Virus record (IMG/VR): IMGVR_UViG_3300045007_000107
Coordinates: 37,702 to 101,701 of that record
DNA: 64,000 bases
Direction: 5' to 3' (one strand)
Source: a virus
Both the position numbers and the translations under genes were made by a program. The stretch's first letter is position 1; each line of letters starts with the position of its first letter. The notes under the pieces are model-generated. The model worked only from the letters and a program-made list of their open reading frames with translations. It did no database searches and was not told the DNA's origin. Of the stretch, positions 22,948-32,284 are shown piece by piece.

Positions 22948-23252
22948 TGGCGATAGCCCAGCGCAAGCGACTTCCCGACGTGCGAGAGTACGTCAAAGCC
23001 GGCGTCAAGCCGCACCAGCTACCGGGGCTCCTCGCCGAGTATTCGATGGATGAGTACCTCAACTTCTGCCAGCGGTTCCGGCTCTGGTTTCCCGACAATC
23101 TGGAATACTACATCCGGTCCACGTACGGACTAATGGAATACCTCAAGAAGCACGACCGTCTCGACGCCGAAGAGAAAACCTACTGGCTCGGGCGGATCGT
23201 GTCATACAAGCGGATGCTTTGGAGAGTACGTAATGGCCTTGACCCATACTGA
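22947..23252 (+). CDS. Hypothetical protein
   Basis: 101 residues, ATG on the previous stop. Helical and rich in aromatic and Arg residues (YLNFCQRFRLWFPDNLEYYI). Overlaps the next gene by 20 bases. Not recognised. Confidence 0.65.
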   Translation: MAIAQRKRLPDVREYVKAGVKPHQLPGLLAEYSMDEYLNFCQRFRLWFPDNLEYYIRSTYGLMEYLKKHDRLDAEEKTYWLGRIVSYKRMLWRVRNGLDPY

Positions 23253-23781
23253 CCTACGGTCGGATGCCTTGCTCAAGGAACAGGGCTTTACCGCCGAAGA
23301 CATCGAGTTTATGCACGAACTGGCACAAGCCTACTGGACCTATCTTGTCGAGTACGACGAAGCCGAACAAAAGCGGGATTGGGACGCGCACAACCGGCTT
23401 GAGGGCGTCATCCAAGTGACCGAGTTCCAGCTTCTTTATCGCGGGCTCCACCCTCGCGAGATTCCCTTCGACGCACTTGTCGCGATCACCCGTGCTCCCC
23501 TGGACGGTCGCGGCGACGTAGCGGACCAGATCACCGCCAAGTACAAAGAACGCATCCACAACCCCGCGACCGCGATGCGGGCGAACTGCGTGGTTTGCAT
23601 GGGCGGCTCAACCGCTGAAATTCGACGCTGTGGCGCGGTCAACTGCCCGCAGTGGCCTTTCCGCCTCGGAACTAACCCTCTCCGTAATGCCATACTGCCG
23701 CCTGTAGCACTCACGGTCATTGAGGACGACGACGTTCTCGATATCGATGAGTCCACGGACAGCGGCGACGCAAGCGAGTAA
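23233..23781 (+). CDS. Cys-rich putative zinc protein, paralogue A
   Basis: 182 residues. The C-terminal part carries MRANCVVCMGGSTAEIRRCG followed by NCPQWPFRLGTNPLR: CxxC then C and C, a four-Cys zinc site. The next gene has the same block (AFCILCADGPKGARMC then TCPLWAFRMGTNPF), so the two are paralogues sharing a C-terminal domain. The N-terminal halves are unrelated. Role unknown. Confidence 0.7.
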   Translation: MALTHTDLRSDALLKEQGFTAEDIEFMHELAQAYWTYLVEYDEAEQKRDWDAHNRLEGVIQVTEFQLLYRGLHPREIPFDALVAITRAPLDGRGDVADQITAKYKERIHNPATAMRANCVVCMGGSTAEIRRCGAVNCPQWPFRLGTNPLRNAILPPVALTVIEDDDVLDIDESTDSGDASE

Positions 23782-23784
23782 GTG

Positions 23785-24174
23785 ATGCCTATTCAACGTC
23801 GCACCGTCGATCCGAACGCTATACCTGTCGTCGTCGCCAAGAAGGAATACACCCCCGATTCAAAGGCGCGGCTGCGGCATGTGCCGAAGCAGAACCTCCG
23901 TACCGCCGCCTTTGTCGGACTCGGTGCGAACGAGGAACCAAAGCTGATCTCGATTGACGACATCGCGACCTGTCTGCGCCTCGCCAACAACCCCGGCTGG
24001 CACACCGAGGAAGCCACGCGTAATCGGATCAAAGGGCGCTTGAGCGCGATCCGTGCTTTCTGTATCCTTTGTGCTGACGGCCCGAAGGGTGCGCGCATGT
24101 GCCCGCAAGTTACCTGCCCCCTGTGGGCCTTCCGAATGGGGACCAACCCCTTCCATCGCAAAGGCAAGAAGTAA
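23785..24174 (+). CDS. Cys-rich putative zinc protein, paralogue B
   Basis: 129 residues, ATG 23785. Shares with its upstream neighbour the pattern C-x2-C-x(10-12)-C-x4-C-P-x-W-x-F-R-x-G-T-N-P. The N-terminal half is basic and different. A tandem duplication followed by divergence is likely. Confidence 0.7.
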   Translation: MPIQRRTVDPNAIPVVVAKKEYTPDSKARLRHVPKQNLRTAAFVGLGANEEPKLISIDDIATCLRLANNPGWHTEEATRNRIKGRLSAIRAFCILCADGPKGARMCPQVTCPLWAFRMGTNPFHRKGKK

Positions 24175-24368
24175 TGACGCTCCCCGGCTACAAGCACACC
24201 GGCATCTGCTCGACCTACGAAAGGCTGATCACGATGTACGGGCACCAGAAGTTCCCGCAAAACCCCGATGATGGCACGCGTGTGGACGACCATCACGGCG
24301 TCTGGATCTACAGCGAGGCCGAGGGGGTGTGGTGGTACTTCGAGCCGAAAACGAAGGAAGCAGCGTAA
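24174..24368 (+). CDS. Hypothetical small protein
   Basis: 64 residues, coupled to both neighbours (TAATG overlaps). Aromatic and His-rich (DDHHGVWIYSEAEGVWWYFE). Not recognised. Confidence 0.6.
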   Translation: MTLPGYKHTGICSTYERLITMYGHQKFPQNPDDGTRVDDHHGVWIYSEAEGVWWYFEPKTKEAA

Positions 24369-24658
24369 TGGCGCAATACGAAGACGATATCGAGTTCTGG
24401 CGGGAGCACGCCATCCCGCAATTCGCCGTAGCTCAAGAGATGTGTCGGCAAGGCTCGTGGAAAATCGAGCACGATACGGGCAAGCTCCAATACGACCTGC
24501 TCTATGGCGGTGATTTGATCTATCCTGGCTACATGGTTATGATCATCGAGAGGGGCGGGATCACCCGTACCGGTATGATCGTCAAGCGGCAACACCTGGG
24601 CGGGGACGTGTGGCGGTTCTACGTGGACTTGCCTCCGCTGGATAATAAAGACGGATAG
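24368..24658 (+). CDS. Hypothetical protein
   Basis: 96 residues. Helical N-terminus and a beta-rich C-terminus (MVMIIERGGITRTGMIV, then WRFYVDLPP) suggesting a small barrel. Last of the orphan run; palindrome 24665 separates it from the portal gene. Confidence 0.6.
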   Translation: MAQYEDDIEFWREHAIPQFAVAQEMCRQGSWKIEHDTGKLQYDLLYGGDLIYPGYMVMIIERGGITRTGMIVKRQHLGGDVWRFYVDLPPLDNKDG

Positions 24659-24714
24659 GTTCACTTGCAGCCGTCTGCAAACTACGATGGTTCCCGGATT
24701 TCCTGGGGATCATC

Positions 24715-26559
24715 ATGCCGCTCCGCAAACTGCATCCAACCAAGCAAGTAAAGGCTGCACGCCGCGCCGGTCGCGTGAGCAATGCCCGCCTTATCGAGGT
24801 CGAGCGCAAGGGCGTTACCGCCCCGTTCGATGAGTTCATCGAGAAGGCCGCCGACCTGAATTCGCAACAGGTCTCCGACCCCTTCACAAGCTGGTACGGC
24901 CACAACACGGCCGGTCTCAACCTGAACCCGGTACAGCCGGTGTTCTCGTTCGACCGCCTCGCGTTCATGGTCACGCAGTCGAACATCCTGCGTCAGTGCA
25001 TCGAGGCGTACGTCGTTAACATCGAGTCCTACGGTCATACGCTCGAATATATCGGGCCGGAGGGCCAAGAGGACAGCGAGGACGCCAAGAGCGAGAAGGC
25101 GCGGCTCGAAGCGTTCCTGTCCTCGTGCTCGGCCACCTCCTCCCTACGCGAGATGCGCGAGCGCGCCCGCTGGGATCAAGAGACCCTAGGCAACAAAGCA
25201 TTCGAGATCGGCCGCAACCTCACCGACGAGGTTGTGATGATGGAGCACGTGCCGTTCAACACCCTGCGGCGTACCAAGCAGGAAGAGGACGCTATCGAAG
25301 TCGTCGTCTCGGTGCCGAACCCGGCCGATCCTTCCGAGATGGTCACGCGCATCGTGCGTCGTCGCTTCTGCCGCTGGGTGCAGACGAAGAACGGCGGAAC
25401 CGAAAAGGTCTACTTCAAGGAATTCGGCGACCCGCGCCCCATCGATCCGAAGACCGGCCTCGTGAACCCCGGCCTCCCCTTCGAGCGGCAGGCGACGGAG
25501 ATCCTCGCGTTCTCGCTCTACACGCCGGGATCGTTCTACGGTCTCCCGCGCTGGATCGGACAGATCAAGTCGATCATGGGTTCGTCCGAGAGCGAGTTGG
25601 TCAACCTCAACTTCTTCAAGGACAACGCGATCCCCGCGATGGCTGTGCTCGTTTCGGGCGGCGCGCTCACGCAGGAAAGCTTCGACGTGATCGAGAGCTA
25701 CCTTACCGCCGTGACCGGCGTGAAGGCGATGCAGCGCATCATGGTGCTTGAGGCGACGGCCGACGAGAGTAGCGGATCGGTGGATCACGCGACTGCCGCC
25801 CCGAAGATCGACATGAAGCCGATGATCAGTGAGCGGCAGCAGGACGGTCTCTTTCAGGACTACGACCAGAAGAACCAGGGCAAGGTCCGTTCGGCCTTCC
25901 GTCTGCCGCCGATCTATACCGGACGCGCCGAGGACTACACCCGCGCGTCCGCGTACGCATCGATGTTGACTGCGGAGAACCAGATCTTCATCCCTGAGCG
26001 TCAAGCGTTCGATGACATCATGAACACGCGCATCCTGCGCACCTACAATCCGAGGTTCTGGCGCTACAAGTCCAACGGCGCCCCGATCACCGACAGCGAC
26101 AGCCTGTCGAAGATGATGTCTTCGTTCGAAGCCTCGGGCGCTCTCACCCCGAATGTGGCGATCAAGATCGCGAACAAGGTGCTCGGCGTGGACATCAAGC
26201 CCGTGGTCGAGTCGTGGGGCGACTACCCCTTCGCGATCATCGAAGGCTACATCCAGCAGGGTCGCGAGATCGACGGTCTCAACGAATTCCTTGTCGAGAT
26301 GGAAACGGCGGCAACCGCGCCAACGGCCCCGCCAGCGGCGAACGGCAACGCCAGCGGCTCCGGTACCGGGGGCAACGCCGCGCCCGCCCGTGCGCCCGTA
26401 GCGGCCCGCAAACGGGCACCTCTCCGCAAACTTGCGTCGCCGGAAAAGCGCCAGCTTCACAACATGATCCGCAAAGAAATGCAAATAATTGTCAGCGACC
26501 TTCGCAATGAGTTACAACAATCCTTGCAGACAGATGCAAGCGAGCGTGTTGCCGCATGA
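24715..26559 (+). CDS. Portal protein (PBSX family)
   Basis: 614 residues. Segments SWYGHNTAGLNLNPVQPVFS, LRQCIEAYVVNIESYGHTLE, FGDPRPI, YTPGSFYGLPRWIGQIKSI and RLPPIYTGRAEDYTRASAYA match the PBSX-type portal family. It forms the dodecameric vertex through which terminase packages DNA. The N-terminus MPLRKLHPTK and an internal APLRKL near residue 567 carry the recurrent basic motif. Palindrome 26524 encodes LQTDAS five residues from the end. A Pro/Ala/Gly linker precedes the basic tail. Confidence 0.9.
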   Translation: MPLRKLHPTKQVKAARRAGRVSNARLIEVERKGVTAPFDEFIEKAADLNSQQVSDPFTSWYGHNTAGLNLNPVQPVFSFDRLAFMVTQSNILRQCIEAYVVNIESYGHTLEYIGPEGQEDSEDAKSEKARLEAFLSSCSATSSLREMRERARWDQETLGNKAFEIGRNLTDEVVMMEHVPFNTLRRTKQEEDAIEVVVSVPNPADPSEMVTRIVRRRFCRWVQTKNGGTEKVYFKEFGDPRPIDPKTGLVNPGLPFERQATEILAFSLYTPGSFYGLPRWIGQIKSIMGSSESELVNLNFFKDNAIPAMAVLVSGGALTQESFDVIESYLTAVTGVKAMQRIMVLEATADESSGSVDHATAAPKIDMKPMISERQQDGLFQDYDQKNQGKVRSAFRLPPIYTGRAEDYTRASAYASMLTAENQIFIPERQAFDDIMNTRILRTYNPRFWRYKSNGAPITDSDSLSKMMSSFEASGALTPNVAIKIANKVLGVDIKPVVESWGDYPFAIIEGYIQQGREIDGLNEFLVEMETAATAPTAPPAANGNASGSGTGGNAAPARAPVAARKRAPLRKLASPEKRQLHNMIRKEMQIIVSDLRNELQQSLQTDASERVAA

Positions 26560-27179
26560 AACCGCAGGAGCTACTTCGAAAGTTCACGTCAGGGGGCGCA
26601 CGCCCCCGTACGCGTTTTGACGTGAGCATCAAGAAGCTCGATGCCGACGAGCAGGTTGTTTACGGCGAAGTCTACGCGCCGAACCTGATCGACAGCCACG
26701 GCGACATGATGCTCGCGGAAGACGTGCGGCTTATGGCCCATCGCTTCATGATGTCGGGTCTCAACGACCAGATCGACATCATGCACGACAACAAGGTCAT
26801 TAAGGCCGCCGCCATCGAGAGTTGGATCGCGGGCGACGATGACGCGGTCTACAATCCCGGCGCCTGGGTCGTGGGCGTCAAGATCGCCGACAGCAAGGTC
26901 TGGCAGAAGATCAAGCGCGGTGACTATGCCGGGTACTCCATCGAAGCAATGGTCAACAAGCAGGAGGCCATTGTCGAGGTGCAACACTTCAAGCACATGT
27001 TCCTCTACAGCGAGGAGCACGACGGGCACGATCACGCTGTCTTCGTGACCCTGGACGAGAATGGGCGTGTGACGGGTGGCCGCACGTCCAAGGCAGCGGA
27101 TGGTCATTGGCACAAGATCCGCTACGGTACCAAGACCGCCACTACCAACGGACACAGCCATCGGTATGTACTCCCATGA
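26556..27179 (+). CDS. Prohead protease, XkdF-like
   Basis: 207 residues, ATGA-coupled to the portal. DEQVVYGEVYAPNLIDSHGD, then MSGLNDQIDIMHDN, ESWIAG, NPGAWVVGVKIAD and RGDYAGYSIE follow the XkdF (putative phage serine protease) pattern, with His in IDIMHDN and Ser in YAGYSIE as likely catalytic residues. It cleaves the scaffold during capsid maturation. Its C-terminus has a His-rich stretch (YSEEHDGHDHAVF). N-terminal LLRKF is a weaker form of the basic motif. Confidence 0.8.
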   Translation: MKPQELLRKFTSGGARPRTRFDVSIKKLDADEQVVYGEVYAPNLIDSHGDMMLAEDVRLMAHRFMMSGLNDQIDIMHDNKVIKAAAIESWIAGDDDAVYNPGAWVVGVKIADSKVWQKIKRGDYAGYSIEAMVNKQEAIVEVQHFKHMFLYSEEHDGHDHAVFVTLDENGRVTGGRTSKAADGHWHKIRYGTKTATTNGHSHRYVLP

Positions 27180-28588
27180 GGCAAGAGCCTAAGACGCAAA
27201 AAATCAAAGTAAGCTTGCTGCGGAACCCCAATCCGCAGTTTATTTCCATAGTAGACCACGGGGCGAACCAAACTCCGTGGAACGTCGTCAAGCGTGCGGT
27301 GCCCTCAAAGGGAAGCGCACCCAAGGAAGGAGCGAAGAAAATGGCTTTGCGCAAGATCACGCCGGCCAAGAAGGGTGAGCAGACCAAGACGGCCAAGCGC
27401 GAGGCGTCGGTCCGCAAGCTCACATTCAGCCAGGAGCATTTCGAGGACCAAGAGGCCGTCGAGAAGTGGCTGGAAGAGAACGACTGGAAGGACTTCGTCA
27501 TCACCGAGGACGATGATCACTTCGTCGTCGCCACCAAGGGCGTGAAGGACGAGGACTTCGAGCGCATCAACGAGATCGAGACCGACACGGTCGGCGTCGT
27601 CGGCTACGTCGGCCAGCTCACCGAGGAAGCTGTCGCCAAGCGCGCCAAGAAGGCCGCCAAGGCGAAGAAGGCCGGCGGCAAGGGCGATCAGCCCGACGAT
27701 GCCAACGACGAGGCCGAGGGCGAGGACGCCGACGAGGACGCCGAGGGCGACGAGGACGAAGAGTCCGAGGGCGAGGACGGCGAAGGCGACGACGATCAGG
27801 AGACCGTGCGCGCCGTCAAGGTCGATTGGTACGACATGTACGTGTCGAACGGTCAGACCGTGAAGGACGTGCTCGATGACGGCATGTCCGATGGTCTGCC
27901 GCCCGGCACCGAGACCATCATGTCGGCCGTGCTCTACGCCGTCAAGAACGTGCTCGGCTCCGGCCAGGACAGCGCCGCCAAGCGCGCCGCCCTCAACGGC
28001 ATCGGCGCCGAGATGGCCGAGATCGTCGGCACCGTCGATGACGTGTTCGCTGCCGCCCTCAAGCAAGCGAGCGCGAAGAAGACGGCGAGCGTCAAGTCCT
28101 TCGTCAAGACGTGGAAGGCGGACATCGAGAACAACCCCGATCCCGACGAGGAGGACGAGAACGAGGACGAAGGCGAGGACGAGACCGAGACGCAGGAGCA
28201 GCAGAAGCCCGCTCCGAAGGCGGCCAAGACCAAGAAGGGCGACGTGCAGCCGTCTGCAAGCCAGGGGCTCGACCCGTCCGTCATCGCGGCGGCCATCGGC
28301 AAGAGCGTCGGTGTCGCGGTCAAGGACGCCATGAAGCCGGTGCAGAACCGCCTCGGCGAGATCGGCAAGGAAATGAAGTCCCTCGCCGAGAAGACCGACA
28401 AGGCGACCAAGGCGGCGGCCACGGCCAACGCGTCCATCGACCGGATCGCCAAGCGGTCGCAGTTCTCGCAGTCGTCCAGCGAGGACGCCTCGCGGAACAT
28501 CTCCAAGACGCGCAAGAACGGCGGCGAGGACGATGCGCGCGAGCGCTCCCGCTTCGTGTCGGGCCTGCTCGGCATCCCGACCACGTAA
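27176..28588 (+). CDS. Scaffolding protein with nested internal start at 27341
   Basis: 470 residues from ATG 27176, coupled to the protease. The first 40 residues (SLLRNPNPQFISIVDHGANQ) resemble the XkdF-associated segment. A very acidic region follows (GEDADEDAEGDEDEESEGED), then a folded part and a long coiled coil, typical of scaffolds. ATG 27341 (MALRKITPAKK) has GGAG eight bases upstream and would make a nested 415-residue scaffold, like lambda C/Nu3. Palindrome 28243 encodes VQPSAS in the linker. Confidence 0.75.
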   Translation: MRQEPKTQKIKVSLLRNPNPQFISIVDHGANQTPWNVVKRAVPSKGSAPKEGAKKMALRKITPAKKGEQTKTAKREASVRKLTFSQEHFEDQEAVEKWLEENDWKDFVITEDDDHFVVATKGVKDEDFERINEIETDTVGVVGYVGQLTEEAVAKRAKKAAKAKKAGGKGDQPDDANDEAEGEDADEDAEGDEDEESEGEDGEGDDDQETVRAVKVDWYDMYVSNGQTVKDVLDDGMSDGLPPGTETIMSAVLYAVKNVLGSGQDSAAKRAALNGIGAEMAEIVGTVDDVFAAALKQASAKKTASVKSFVKTWKADIENNPDPDEEDENEDEGEDETETQEQQKPAPKAAKTKKGDVQPSASQGLDPSVIAAAIGKSVGVAVKDAMKPVQNRLGEIGKEMKSLAEKTDKATKAAATANASIDRIAKRSQFSQSSSEDASRNISKTRKNGGEDDARERSRFVSGLLGIPTT

Positions 28589-28655
28589 TACAGGTTCCAC
28601 CCCACCGTCGCCCTAGGGCGTCACCAACCGAAAGCCCATCAGGAGTAGTTAGGTT

Positions 28656-29606
28656 ATGACCGAGAGCGAACTCATCCGCCGCGCCGACACCGCCTTGGCC
28701 GATCTGGCCGGCAGCGGTCTCATGCAGCCGCAGCAGTCCCAGCGTTTCGTCCGCAAGGTCATGGACTCGGCCCGCATCTCCAAGGATGCGCGGTACGTGA
28801 ACATGAAAACGAACACGATGGAGATCAACAAGATCGGTCTCGGCCAGCGCGTCCTCCGTGCGGCCAACCAGGGCACGATCTCTTCGCCCCGCGCCGGCGA
28901 GGAAGGTACCCGTGCGCTGGCCCGTGCCGACCGCGTGCGGATCGCGACCGAGAAGGTGACCCTCACCACGTCCGAGGTGATCGCCGAACTCGATCTGCCG
29001 TACGAGGTGCTCGAAGACGCCATCGAGGGCGGCGACATCGACACCAACCAGTTCCAGCAGACCGTTCTGGACCTTCTGGCCCAGCGCGTCGCGCTCGATC
29101 TGGAAGAGATGGTGATCGCGTCCGACCGCACGTCGAGCGACAGCTTCCTCAAGCTGCAAGACGGCCTGCTCAAGCTGGTGCAGTCGAACATCGTGAACCA
29201 GGGCGGCGATCCGATGGACCCGCAACTGTTCGCGAACATGATCAAGGCCCTGCCGGATCGGTACCAGAACCTCCTCTCGCAGATGCGGATCTATCTGGCC
29301 CGCACGAAGGAGATCGACTACCGCATGGCCGTGGCTCAGCGTCAGACCGCGCTCGGCGACAGCATCCTCACCGGGCAGGCGCCCGTGTCGGCCCTCGGCG
29401 TTCCCATGGCCTCGACCGCCTACATGCCGAACTCGACCGCCATCATGATGGTGCCGTCGAACCTCATCATCGGCGTGCAGCGCGGCCTGCGCATGGAGTT
29501 CGACAAGGACATCCGTGAGCGCGCCTTCATCATGGTTCTGACCATGCGCCTCGGCATCGCCGTCGAGGAAGAAGACATGATGGTCAAGGCCATCAACATC
29601 GGCTAA
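28656..29606 (+). CDS. Major capsid protein (HK97-fold type)
   Basis: 316 residues. Helical N-terminus, then RATEK-type strand-loop region (RVRIATEKVTLTTSEVIAEL), a long helix (QQTVLDLLAQRVALDLEEM), and a C-terminal PNSTAIMMVPSNLIIGVQRG, then RMEFDKDIRERAF, as in PBSX-type capsid proteins. Position after protease and scaffold and size agree. It is preceded by AGGAG (CATCAGGAGTAGTTAGG). Confidence 0.9.
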   Translation: MTESELIRRADTALADLAGSGLMQPQQSQRFVRKVMDSARISKDARYVNMKTNTMEINKIGLGQRVLRAANQGTISSPRAGEEGTRALARADRVRIATEKVTLTTSEVIAELDLPYEVLEDAIEGGDIDTNQFQQTVLDLLAQRVALDLEEMVIASDRTSSDSFLKLQDGLLKLVQSNIVNQGGDPMDPQLFANMIKALPDRYQNLLSQMRIYLARTKEIDYRMAVAQRQTALGDSILTGQAPVSALGVPMASTAYMPNSTAIMMVPSNLIIGVQRGLRMEFDKDIRERAFIMVLTMRLGIAVEEEDMMVKAINIG

Positions 29607-29672
29607 GATAGCCGGGTCTACTGATACTGCCTTGCCACGGCGTATCGCAATCTAATGAGGATTATCTGAGCT

Positions 29673-30008
29673 ATGGCTCTATCGCGTACTGTTCCGACGA
29701 AGGTAGCCGCAAAGGATCGGTCTGCCGTGGCAAGTGCAACAACTCCCGCGACCAAGAGTGATACGGTCACGACCGCCACTCTGGTTCGCGGCAAGACCTA
29801 CGTGTGGAAGAACATCCACTACAAGGTCAACAATCCGGTCGTCGTGGAGGACGCCACGGCTCTGGAACTGGAACAACTCTATCAGGAGGTGCGGGACGCG
29901 GACGGGGAACTCTACGAGAAACCCTATTTCGACATTCAGCGGAACGTGCCTCGACCCGTAGAGGAGGTCTCCGGTCCCACGCCTCGCCGGCTCGCCCTGC
30001 GGCGCTGA
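29673..30008 (+). CDS. Small head protein, putative decoration or connector
   Basis: 111 residues. Thr/Ala-rich N-terminus, central TYVWKNIHYKVNNPVVVEDATALELEQL, and a basic C-terminus TPRRLALRR. The position between capsid and connector genes suggests a head decoration or joining role. Family not recognised. Confidence 0.6.
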   Translation: MALSRTVPTKVAAKDRSAVASATTPATKSDTVTTATLVRGKTYVWKNIHYKVNNPVVVEDATALELEQLYQEVRDADGELYEKPYFDIQRNVPRPVEEVSGPTPRRLALRR

Positions 30009-30029
30009 TCCCAACCCCGATCTGCTTTC

Positions 30030-30060
30030 AGGGAGTCACTTACGGGTGGCTCCCTTTTTT
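30030..30060 (+). terminator. Intrinsic terminator
   Basis: AGGGAGTCAC...GTGGCTCCCT followed by TTTTT, between the small head gene and the connector gene. The ribosome site of the next gene (CGAGGGAACC) follows directly. Confidence 0.8.
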
Positions 30061-30073
30061 GTACGAGGGAACC

Positions 30074-30730
30074 ATGGAAACTGTTCTTTGCGGCGTACAG
30101 GACGTTCGGGCGATCACTTCCGTGGCGCGGACGAACAGCGAGTTCGATACAGGAGTCGAGCCCTGGATCATTGCTGCCAGTTCTGCCGTCCGTACCTTTA
30201 CTCGCGCAGGCTTCGACTATGCGCAGTACACCGAGACCTTCCCGACGCGCGACCGGTTCCAGGGCGACCCCTTCACTGTGGGGCTGCGTAACCTGCCCGT
30301 CGATCTCAATAAGCCTATCGAGGTACTCTACAGTAGTCGTGGGCGGTTCCGCGATAACGGTTTCGAGGTAGTACCGGATGTCTATTTCGAGGTAGAGGAC
30401 GCGACAATGGGTCGGCTCTCCGTGGATATCACCACGCGATCCGCTCGCTCGGGACTGCGCGTCACCTATTGGGCGGGGTACCCCCTGAAAGACGCCAATG
30501 CAGGCGGGACGCTCAAGGTGCTGGATGTACCCGACAACATCCGCACCGCAGCCGCGATCCAGGCGGCGTACCTCATGAAGAAGAACAAGGACAATGCGCT
30601 CGGTAAGACGACTGTGCAGTCGAACGAGAACGTGCAAGAGACCTACGACCGTGGCGGATCGACCGGCCTCATTCGCGAGGCGCAGGGTCTCCTGCTCGGC
30701 ATCCGCAAGCCCCTGGTCGGTCGGACCTAA
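30074..30730 (+). CDS. Head-tail connector (adaptor) protein
   Basis: 218 residues. Helical ends and a beta middle, with VEPWIIAASSAVRTFTRAGF near the N-terminus and VPDNIRTAAAIQAAYLMKKN in the last third, the usual pattern of gp6/gp15-type adaptors (an N-terminal helix pair, a central beta insert, a C-terminal helix). It would form a ring below the portal. Assignment rests on pattern and position. Confidence 0.7.
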   Translation: METVLCGVQDVRAITSVARTNSEFDTGVEPWIIAASSAVRTFTRAGFDYAQYTETFPTRDRFQGDPFTVGLRNLPVDLNKPIEVLYSSRGRFRDNGFEVVPDVYFEVEDATMGRLSVDITTRSARSGLRVTYWAGYPLKDANAGGTLKVLDVPDNIRTAAAIQAAYLMKKNKDNALGKTTVQSNENVQETYDRGGSTGLIREAQGLLLGIRKPLVGRT

Positions 30731-30750
30731 CGTGCAGACGGCTGCAAGCT

Positions 30751-31473
30751 ATGGCTGAGCGCTTACAGATCGTACGTAGCCAGATACCTGCGGGGGCGAT
30801 TACAGCCTTCCGCAGGCTTTCTCGTTCTGACGTACTGGAACGTCTTACCGCCCCGAAGTTCGCCGCTGCCTTTGAGGAGTGGCTTATCACGGTGGCGCGA
30901 ACAGCAGCGGCAGACTTCCCGGCACGCAGTGGTCGGGGGCGGCAGGCTCTTATGGCTTCCGCGCGTGTGCGCGGGGGTCGGACCTACGACAGCATCCGGG
31001 GGTATTTCCTTGTCCCATCCAATGTCGCTGTCCCCGAGTACGGTGCCACGGTTCGTCCGAAGAAGGCGACCAAACTGGCAATCCCTCTGCCTGCCGCTCT
31101 CCATCCTGACGGGTCTCCTAAGCGGCGTGGTCCTCTCTCATGGAAGCCGCTCGGCACATTCGTCTATAAGAGCGGCAAAACAGGCCGTAGCTATATCGCG
31201 TATAAGAACCGCAAAGGGCTCGTCCTCCTGTATCTTCTCGTGGACAAAGCAGAGATACCGGGGGGCAGGTATATTCGATCCGCCTTCGACCGTATGCTTC
31301 CGCAACTCTATGCGAAGTTCTATACGATCCTGACGGAGCAGATCAATCTCGTCTACACCGCAAACCTAGAGATCTCGCTCAAGGGCGGCAAGGTCTATGT
31401 CGGTGAAGGCGGTACTCGTCCTCGGGCCTCGAATTGGGCTCGCCCCCTCACCCCGAACCGTATCGGTAAGTAG
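30751..31473 (+). CDS. Head-closure or tail-completion protein
   Basis: 240 residues. EYGATVRPKKATKLAIPLPA and GTFVYKSGKTGRSYIAYKNR match the minor structural protein type that follows the adaptor in many siphophages (gp10/HK97-gp10-like). Basic throughout. It probably completes the neck. Palindrome 30732 precedes it. Confidence 0.65.
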   Translation: MAERLQIVRSQIPAGAITAFRRLSRSDVLERLTAPKFAAAFEEWLITVARTAAADFPARSGRGRQALMASARVRGGRTYDSIRGYFLVPSNVAVPEYGATVRPKKATKLAIPLPAALHPDGSPKRRGPLSWKPLGTFVYKSGKTGRSYIAYKNRKGLVLLYLLVDKAEIPGGRYIRSAFDRMLPQLYAKFYTILTEQINLVYTANLEISLKGGKVYVGEGGTRPRASNWARPLTPNRIGK

Positions 31474-31475
31474 CC

Positions 31476-31973
31476 ATGCCGCACATCGAAGACGTTCTCG
31501 ACGCTGCCGAACCCACGGTGCAGGACAGGCTAATCGAGGAGCTACAGCGGCGTATACGCGAGATGACGCACGACGACGGTACTCCTATGTGGGAGACGGT
31601 CGTGACCGGATCGGTGGACGCCTATAGCAATATCACCGCACCCGCTCTCGGGATCGACCAGGGCGGCGAGGAGGTTGTGCAATACCTCTACCCGCTCATT
31701 CAAAAAAACATGACTGTATTCTTGGACTTTCGTTTCGAAAAAACTGAAGGTATTGATCCATATAAGGTGTACCGATACTATTTAGGCCGGCTTCAATCCG
31801 CCTTCTTTGGGGATAACGAGCGCCAAACTCTAGGAGGGCGGGTAAACGGTATCTCCGAGACCGGCTCGAACCCTCAGATCGAGGGAGATGCTGACTCCTC
31901 CCCCGGCGGGGTCCTAATGCTTTTAGTGCAGTACGAACACTACCAGGGTGATCCCACCCGAGCGAGAGGATAA
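31476..31973 (+). CDS. Putative tail terminator protein
   Basis: 165 residues, two bases after the upstream stop. Beta-rich C-terminus (GVLMLLVQYEHYQGDP) preceded by GRVNGISETGSNPQIEG, and a helical N-terminus. Position before the major tail protein fits a tail terminator (gpU-like). Assigned by synteny. Confidence 0.55.
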   Translation: MPHIEDVLDAAEPTVQDRLIEELQRRIREMTHDDGTPMWETVVTGSVDAYSNITAPALGIDQGGEEVVQYLYPLIQKNMTVFLDFRFEKTEGIDPYKVYRYYLGRLQSAFFGDNERQTLGGRVNGISETGSNPQIEGDADSSPGGVLMLLVQYEHYQGDPTRARG

Positions 31974-31977
31974 GACC

Positions 31978-32241
31978 ATGGCAATCGAGAAGCGCGAGAT
32001 CCCCGAGGACAACGCCGACACCCGCGTCAGTTCGGCCAAGGGCGCCAATCCGGCCGAGACCCTCGTGCAGACGGCTGCAAAGGAGCCGACCAAGAAGGCG
32101 GTCAAGGAAAGCCGCCGCACCGATTTCCAAGACGCTCGCGAGTACGACCCCTACCAGGGCGTCGGCGGCACCTTCACCATCAACGACAAGGGCGAGCGAG
32201 TCCGCGTCAACGACAAGGGCGAAGAGATCAAGGGCGAGTAA
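31978..32241 (+). CDS. Small hydrophilic structural-region protein
   Basis: 87 residues, charged and probably disordered at the N-terminus. Palindrome 32065 encodes VQTAAK in the middle. The C-terminus has GGTFTINDKGERVRVNDKGE. It lies between tail terminator and tail tube; function unknown. Confidence 0.65.
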   Translation: MAIEKREIPEDNADTRVSSAKGANPAETLVQTAAKEPTKKAVKESRRTDFQDAREYDPYQGVGGTFTINDKGERVRVNDKGEEIKGE

Positions 32242-32284
32242 TCCTCGCGCCGTCCCCGCAGCTATTCACAGGAGTTAGGTATCA

